DNA of 64,000 bases from the NCBI RefSeq assembly GCF_014596725.1, contig NZ_JACVEG010000010.1:62001-126000 (forward strand), written 5' to 3'. Source of the DNA: Vibrio sp. Y2-5. GTDB taxonomy: Bacteria > Pseudomonadota > Gammaproteobacteria > Enterobacterales > Vibrionaceae. Position 1 is the stretch's first letter; each line of letters starts with the position of its first letter. The translations under genes and the position numbers were made by a program. Below are positions 60,270 through 64,000 of the stretch, in pieces. The notes under the pieces are model-generated. The model saw nothing but the letters and a program-made list of their open reading frames with translations, was not told where the DNA came from and did no database searches.

Positions 60270-61154
60270 TTAATTTTTGCGCTCGATGACGTATCGGGCG
60301 AACTCTTCAAGACATTCTGTATTGTAGGGAATAGCTTCAAGTGCTTGAAGTGCTTCCTGTAACAGAGTTTGGGCTTTATTTATCGCTCCGTCCAATCCTA
60401 ATAGAGCTGGGTACGTACTTTTGTTGAGCTGTTGATCTGAACCTTGAGGTTTACCCAAAGTTTCGGTATCACCGATGACATCCAAAATGTCGTCTTGTAC
60501 TTGAAATGCGAGGCCAACGGCATCGGCATATTTATCAAGCTGTGGCAGAACTTGTAAGCCCTTCTCACCTGCAGATAAAGCCCCTAAACGAATCGCACTG
60601 CGCATAAGTGCGCCAGTTTTATTGCGATGGATTGTTTCGAGCTCTTGCAACGGAATAAGACGATTCTCTGCGCCAAGATCGAGTGCTTGTCCTAAACACA
60701 TACCTTGTGCGCCGGAAGCTTCAGCAAGTACCTGAACCATTTTAATACGATTGGATTCGCCTTCTTCGGACAGAGTACCTTCGGCCAGAATGGTAAATGC
60801 TAAGGTTTGCAGAGCGTCGCCGGTGAGAATTGCTGTCGCTTCATCGAACTTAATATGACACGTCGGCTTACCACGACGTAGCTCATCGTCATCCATTGCT
60901 GGTAAATCGTCATGGATCAGTGAATACGCGTGGATACACTCCACAGCCGAAGCTGGGGTATCCATAGCTTCAATAGAGCACCCTAACATTTGACCTGTAA
61001 TATAGACCAAATAGGGGCGAGCACGTTTTCCACCCAGCAGTAAGCCATAACGCATTGCTTCGATTAGCGCTAAGTCTTGGTTTGGCAGACGGTTTAACCA
61101 GTGGTCTAGCTGCTCATTATTTCGTTGTTGATAAGAGGTTAGAGCCTCAATCAT
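60270..61154 (-). CDS. ispA: Farnesyl diphosphate synthase
   Basis: A 294-residue trans-prenyltransferase. The first Asp-rich motif is in YSLIHDDLPAMDDDELRRG near 80 and the second in FQVQDDILDVIGDTETLGK near 220. It builds farnesyl diphosphate for ubiquinone and undecaprenyl carriers. Downstream of xseB and upstream of dxs in the conserved xseB-ispA-dxs order. Confidence 0.97.
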   Translation of the reverse strand: MIEALTSYQQRNNEQLDHWLNRLPNQDLALIEAMRYGLLLGGKRARPYLVYITGQMLGCSIEAMDTPASAVECIHAYSLIHDDLPAMDDDELRRGKPTCHIKFDEATAILTGDALQTLAFTILAEGTLSEEGESNRIKMVQVLAEASGAQGMCLGQALDLGAENRLIPLQELETIHRNKTGALMRSAIRLGALSAGEKGLQVLPQLDKYADAVGLAFQVQDDILDVIGDTETLGKPQGSDQQLNKSTYPALLGLDGAINKAQTLLQEALQALEAIPYNTECLEEFARYVIERKN

Positions 61155-61253
61155 AGGACACTCTTAAAACGTTTCGTTCAGTCTCTAGGCGCATTATCAA
61201 TGAGAGACAACAACGACTAAAGACGATAAATAATTAAGAACAATAAATATCAG

Positions 61254-61496
61254 TTATTCAGGTAATTCGTTAAATTCACTGAGTGGCGCATCATCTGTGT
61301 TACTTAGCAGAATGCTAACACGTTGTTCCGCTTCATCCAGTTTACTTTGACCTGAGCGAGCAAGAGCGATACCACGTTCGAATTTTTTCAGTGCATCGTC
61401 TAGTGTTAAATCACCATTTTCTAGCTGCTCGACCACTTGATCTAACTCTTCAATGGTCGCCTCGAAAGACATGTTTTCTGGTTTTTTACTCGCCAT
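61254..61496 (-). CDS. xseB: Exodeoxyribonuclease VII small subunit
   Basis: An 80-residue protein with the diagnostic SFEATIEELDQVVEQLENGD ... LDDALKKFERGIALAR. It binds XseA to form exonuclease VII, which degrades single-stranded DNA. The start at 61496 (MASKKPENM) is used; nine codons further upstream are open. First gene of the xseB-ispA-dxs operon; 99 bp separate it from ispA. Confidence 0.96.
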   Translation of the reverse strand: MASKKPENMSFEATIEELDQVVEQLENGDLTLDDALKKFERGIALARSGQSKLDEAEQRVSILLSNTDDAPLSEFNELPE

Positions 61497-61846
61497 AATA
61501 TTGTTGCCTTGGGAAAGATGCACGAAAGTTACCTTAGCCTGTGTTGATGGTCAAATTTAACCAACTAATTTTGTCAGAATTACGGAGGTTTTTAGTCGAT
61601 ATCGATAACGAATATGAAAATTCGTAATGGCGAGTGATTTGTAATTAATGAGCATTTTGTTCAATCTCTGAATACCGAAGGTGCATATTGGCACGCTTTA
61701 AGTATAAACTGGATGTTGGCGTAAATGAGGGGCGAGTAACCTTTCGTCAATTTTCTATTTAAGAATTTGATTCTCTTGTCGATAAGAGAATAACTGAGAG
61801 TCGTTCGGCTCTAACCAATGCGAACATATTGTCTGAGGAGTGCTTC
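61497..61846. other. xseB-pomA divergent gap
   Basis: About 350 bp without a supported gene between two divergent operons; promoters for both must lie here. I see no confident sigma-54 or sigma-28 element. Confidence 0.45.
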
Positions 61847-62611
61847 GTGGATTTAGCAACGCTGATAGGTCTGATTGGTGGCTTAGCTTTCGTAGTTATG
61901 GCGATGGTTTTAGGTGGAAGCCTATCGATGTTCGTTGATGTTACCTCAATTCTTATTGTTGTTGGTGGTTCAACGTTCGTTGTTTTGATGAAGTTTACCA
62001 TGGGACAATTCTTCGGAGCCGCTAAAATTGCTGGTAAGGCGTTTATGTTTAAAGCGGACGAGCCAGAAGATTTGATCGCGAAAATCGTAGAGATGGCTGA
62101 CGCAGCACGTAAAGGTGGTTTCCTCGCTTTGGAAGAGATGGAAATCAGCAACAGCTTTATGCAAAAGGGCATTGATTTATTGGTTGATGGTCATGATGCG
62201 GATGTGGTTCGCGCAACACTACAAAAAGACATCGCCTTAACAGATGAGCGACACGAATTTGGTTCGGGAGTGTTCCGAGCATTTGGTGATGTAGCACCAG
62301 CAATGGGGATGATTGGTACGCTTGTTGGTCTGGTGGCGATGTTGTCGAACATGGATGACCCGAAAGCTATCGGCCCTGCAATGGCGGTGGCACTTTTAAC
62401 TACGTTATACGGTGCCGTACTTGCGAACATGGTGTTCTTCCCAATTGCAGACAAATTATCACTTCGTCGTGAACAAGAAACATTAAATCGCCGTCTGATT
62501 ATGGATGGTGTATTGGCAATTCAAGATGGTCAAAACCCACGTGTGATTGACAGCTACTTGAAGAACTACCTCAACGAGGGCAAACGAGCTCTTGATATTG
62601 ATAGTGAATAA
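61847..62611 (+). CDS. pomA: Sodium-driven flagellar stator protein PomA
   Basis: A 254-residue inner-membrane protein with four helices. DLATLIGLIGGLAFVVMAM is the first helix. The cytoplasmic loop with charged residues (KADEPEDLIAKIVEMADAARKGG, about 75-98) interacts with the rotor, and DVAPAMGMIGTLVGLVAML (near 150) is the conserved third helix. Starts at GTG 61847 with GAGGAG 6 bp upstream; this start aligns with known PomA proteins. With PomB it forms the sodium channel turning the polar flagellum. pomB follows 12 bp later. Confidence 0.97.
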   Translation: MDLATLIGLIGGLAFVVMAMVLGGSLSMFVDVTSILIVVGGSTFVVLMKFTMGQFFGAAKIAGKAFMFKADEPEDLIAKIVEMADAARKGGFLALEEMEISNSFMQKGIDLLVDGHDADVVRATLQKDIALTDERHEFGSGVFRAFGDVAPAMGMIGTLVGLVAMLSNMDDPKAIGPAMAVALLTTLYGAVLANMVFFPIADKLSLRREQETLNRRLIMDGVLAIQDGQNPRVIDSYLKNYLNEGKRALDIDSE

Positions 62612-62623
62612 CCGGAGCGAATG

Positions 62624-63580
62624 ATGGATGACCAAAAGTGTAAATGTCCACCTCCGGGGCTTCCCGCATGGTTGGGGACATTTGCTGATCTAATGTCCTT
62701 GTTAATGTGCTTCTTCGTATTGCTGCTTTCGTTTTCGGAAATGGACGTACTGAAGTTCAAGCAGATTGCCGGTTCGATGAAATTTGCTTTTGGTGTGCAA
62801 AACCGTCTGGAAGTAAAGGACATACCTAAAGGTACTAGCATCATTGCACAGGAATTCCGTCCGGGGCGTCCTGAGCCTACGCCTATCGATGTGATTATGC
62901 AGCAAACCATAGACATCACGCAGCAGACGTTAGAGTTCCACGAAGGGGACGAAGACCGTGCTGGTGGTACTATGCGTGAAGCTGGTGATATGACAGGTGG
63001 TCAGTCCCCAGAAACATCGACCGAAGACAATCAAAATACCGAGTCAGAATCTCAACAACAGCAATCACAGGCAACCTCTGAATCAACAGAGACCTTAATG
63101 GAAACCATTAAGAACGCGTTGCAGCGTGAAATTGAGCAAGGTGCTATCGAAGTGGATAATCTTGGTCAACAAATTGTTATTCGTATTCGGGAGAAAGGTG
63201 CTTTCCCTGAAGGTTCTGCCTTTTTACAACCTAAGTTCCGCCCGCTGGTTCGTCAGATAGCGGATCTGGTCAAAGATGTTCCGGGTATTATTCGAGTTTC
63301 AGGTCATACTGATAACCAAAGAGTTGATTCTGAATTGTATCGTTCAAACTGGGATCTTTCTTCTCAACGTGCGGTTTCTGTCGCTCAAGAGATGGAATCA
63401 GTACGCGGCTTCTCGCATCAACGCTTACGTGTTCGTGGTATGGCCGATACCGAGCCTTTGGGACCCAATGATACTGCTGCTCAACGTTCCCGTAACCGAC
63501 GTGTGGAAATCAGTATTATGCAGGGTGAACCGAAGTACAGTGATGAGATTCCATCAGCGCAAGCCGGTTCTATTCAATAG
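62624..63580 (+). CDS. pomB: Sodium-driven flagellar stator protein PomB
   Basis: A 318-residue protein with one N-terminal helix containing the essential Asp in GTFADLMSLLMCFFVLLLSF (Asp near residue 22). A plug region and Gln/Ser-rich linker (QNTESESQQQQSQATS) lie near 140-160. The C-terminal OmpA-like peptidoglycan-binding domain has VSGHTDNQRVDSELYRSNWDL-like sequence near 230. Start at the second ATG (62624) because GGAG lies 6 bp before it. It anchors the stator to the cell wall. Confidence 0.97.
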   Translation: MDDQKCKCPPPGLPAWLGTFADLMSLLMCFFVLLLSFSEMDVLKFKQIAGSMKFAFGVQNRLEVKDIPKGTSIIAQEFRPGRPEPTPIDVIMQQTIDITQQTLEFHEGDEDRAGGTMREAGDMTGGQSPETSTEDNQNTESESQQQQSQATSESTETLMETIKNALQREIEQGAIEVDNLGQQIVIRIREKGAFPEGSAFLQPKFRPLVRQIADLVKDVPGIIRVSGHTDNQRVDSELYRSNWDLSSQRAVSVAQEMESVRGFSHQRLRVRGMADTEPLGPNDTAAQRSRNRRVEISIMQGEPKYSDEIPSAQAGSIQ

Positions 63581-63601
63581 CTAAGCGGCGGAATTATGGT
63601 T

Positions 63602-63628
63602 AAAGGCAAGCTTCAGGCTTGCCTTTTT
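63602..63628 (+). terminator. Terminator of pomAB
   Basis: AAAGGCAAGC (63602-63611) with its complement (63617-63626), loop TTCAG, then Ts, 20 bp after pomB. Confidence 0.92.
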
Positions 63629-63640
63629 CTTTGGCGTGCT

Positions 63641-63669
63641 TTTATCGTTGCGCCATTATCGTGTATAAT
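63641..63669 (+). promoter_or_regulatory. thiI promoter
   Basis: TATAAT (63664-63669) is a perfect -10; TTTATC (63641-63646) is 17 bp upstream as a weak -35. The leader to thiI is about 115 nt. Confidence 0.6.
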
Positions 63670-63787
63670 CTCGCCCCCTTAGTGATACCCACTCTGGCCG
63701 TCGATGAAATTAGCGTTATTGCTGAGTTCAGAGATGTAGCTAAGTACAAGCTACTATTACGTTAATACTTTAATTGCGAAGACACTT

Positions 63788-64000
63788 ATGAAATTTATTG
63801 TTAAGCCCCATCCAGAAATCTTTGTTAAAAGTGAGTCGGTGCGTAAGCGCTTCACGAAAATTCTTGAGTCTAATATTCGCAATATCGTTAAGAGCCGTAC
63901 GACAGGCGTTGCTGTATTCAACCGTCGTGATCACATTGAAGTGACCTCTGAAAGTGACCGATTCTTTAACGAAACGCTGGAAATTTTGACCAGAACACCG
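63788..64000 (+). CDS. thiI: tRNA 4-thiouridine sulfurtransferase ThiI, N-terminal part
   Basis: The first 71 codons of a gene cut by the window edge: MKFIVKPHPEIFVKSESVRK followed by RFTKILESNIRNIVKS. This is the ferredoxin-like N-terminus of ThiI, which precedes the THUMP domain. ThiI puts sulfur into tRNA U8 and into thiamine. The THUMP, PP-loop and rhodanese domains lie outside the window. Confidence 0.93.
   Translation, partial: MKFIVKPHPEIFVKSESVRKRFTKILESNIRNIVKSRTTGVAVFNRRDHIEVTSESDRFFNETLEILTRTP

Noticed and set aside
1..64000. CRISPR array, tRNA or rRNA genes, insertion sequences
   Set aside because: No regularly spaced repeats, tRNA cloverleaf, rRNA segment or DDE transposase was seen on either strand by reading; a tool search was not possible.

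Overview
The window reads as a stretch of Vibrio chromosome 1. Recognisable Vibrio or gamma-proteobacterial markers are the sodium-driven flagellar stator pair pomA/pomB, a ssrA-smpB-ratA-ratB-bamE-recN block, nadK/grpE/dnaK/dnaJ followed by a minor type IV pilin operon, and a CsrB-type regulatory RNA behind a VarA/UvrY-type box. From memory, the order smpB...dnaJ-minor pilins-tadA-mltF-purL follows Vibrio cholerae chromosome 1. In that species the ssrA/smpB junction is the insertion site of the VPI-1 pathogenicity island. Species cannot be fixed from this sequence alone.

Layout. 1-7.2 kb: end of guaA, three small-molecule transporters (SatP-type acetate, BASS family, AGCS amino acid/sodium), dadA and a divergent LysR regulator. 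7.3-9.0 kb: an unusual methyltransferase-HNH nuclease fusion. 9.08-18.45 kb: a 9.4-kb island inserted in the 3' end of ssrA (tmRNA), bounded by a 16-bp direct repeat. It carries a P-loop ATPase of a defence-like family, three tyrosine recombinases, an AlpA regulator, a VapE-like replication protein, a tiny membrane peptide and long non-coding stretches rich in inverted repeats. 18.4-22.6 kb: tmRNA, smpB, ratAB, bamE, and recN behind two LexA boxes. 22.6-28.9 kb: a tryptophan-use cluster (CRP site, leader peptide tnaC, tnaA, permease, ridA, porin, pdxY) and a 47-aa membrane peptide. 29-34.3 kb: nadK and the heat-shock genes with sigma-32 promoters. 34.4-37.7 kb: minor pilins. 37.7-40.9 kb: glutathione-dependent formaldehyde detoxification with a LysR regulator. 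40.9-51.5 kb: tadA, a 44-aa basic peptide, mltF, purL behind a PurR box, small conserved proteins, proS, trmO. 51.6-58.3 kb: a zinc-independent L36 paralogue behind a Zur box, an AbgT transporter, CsrB RNA and conserved small genes. 58.4-64 kb: dxs-ispA-xseB (isoprenoid start; exonuclease VII), pomAB and the start of thiI.

The most unusual material is the island and its flank. Arm-type repeats with the same 12-bp spacing sit at both island ends. What looks like the original ssrA terminator is stranded at the far side, so the insertion event can be read directly. The int-alpA-vapE order resembles minimal phage satellites, and the cargo gene looks like an antiphage candidate. The MTase-HNH fusion just outside the island is a second candidate for an undescribed system. 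All functional claims are homology judged by eye; no searches were run.
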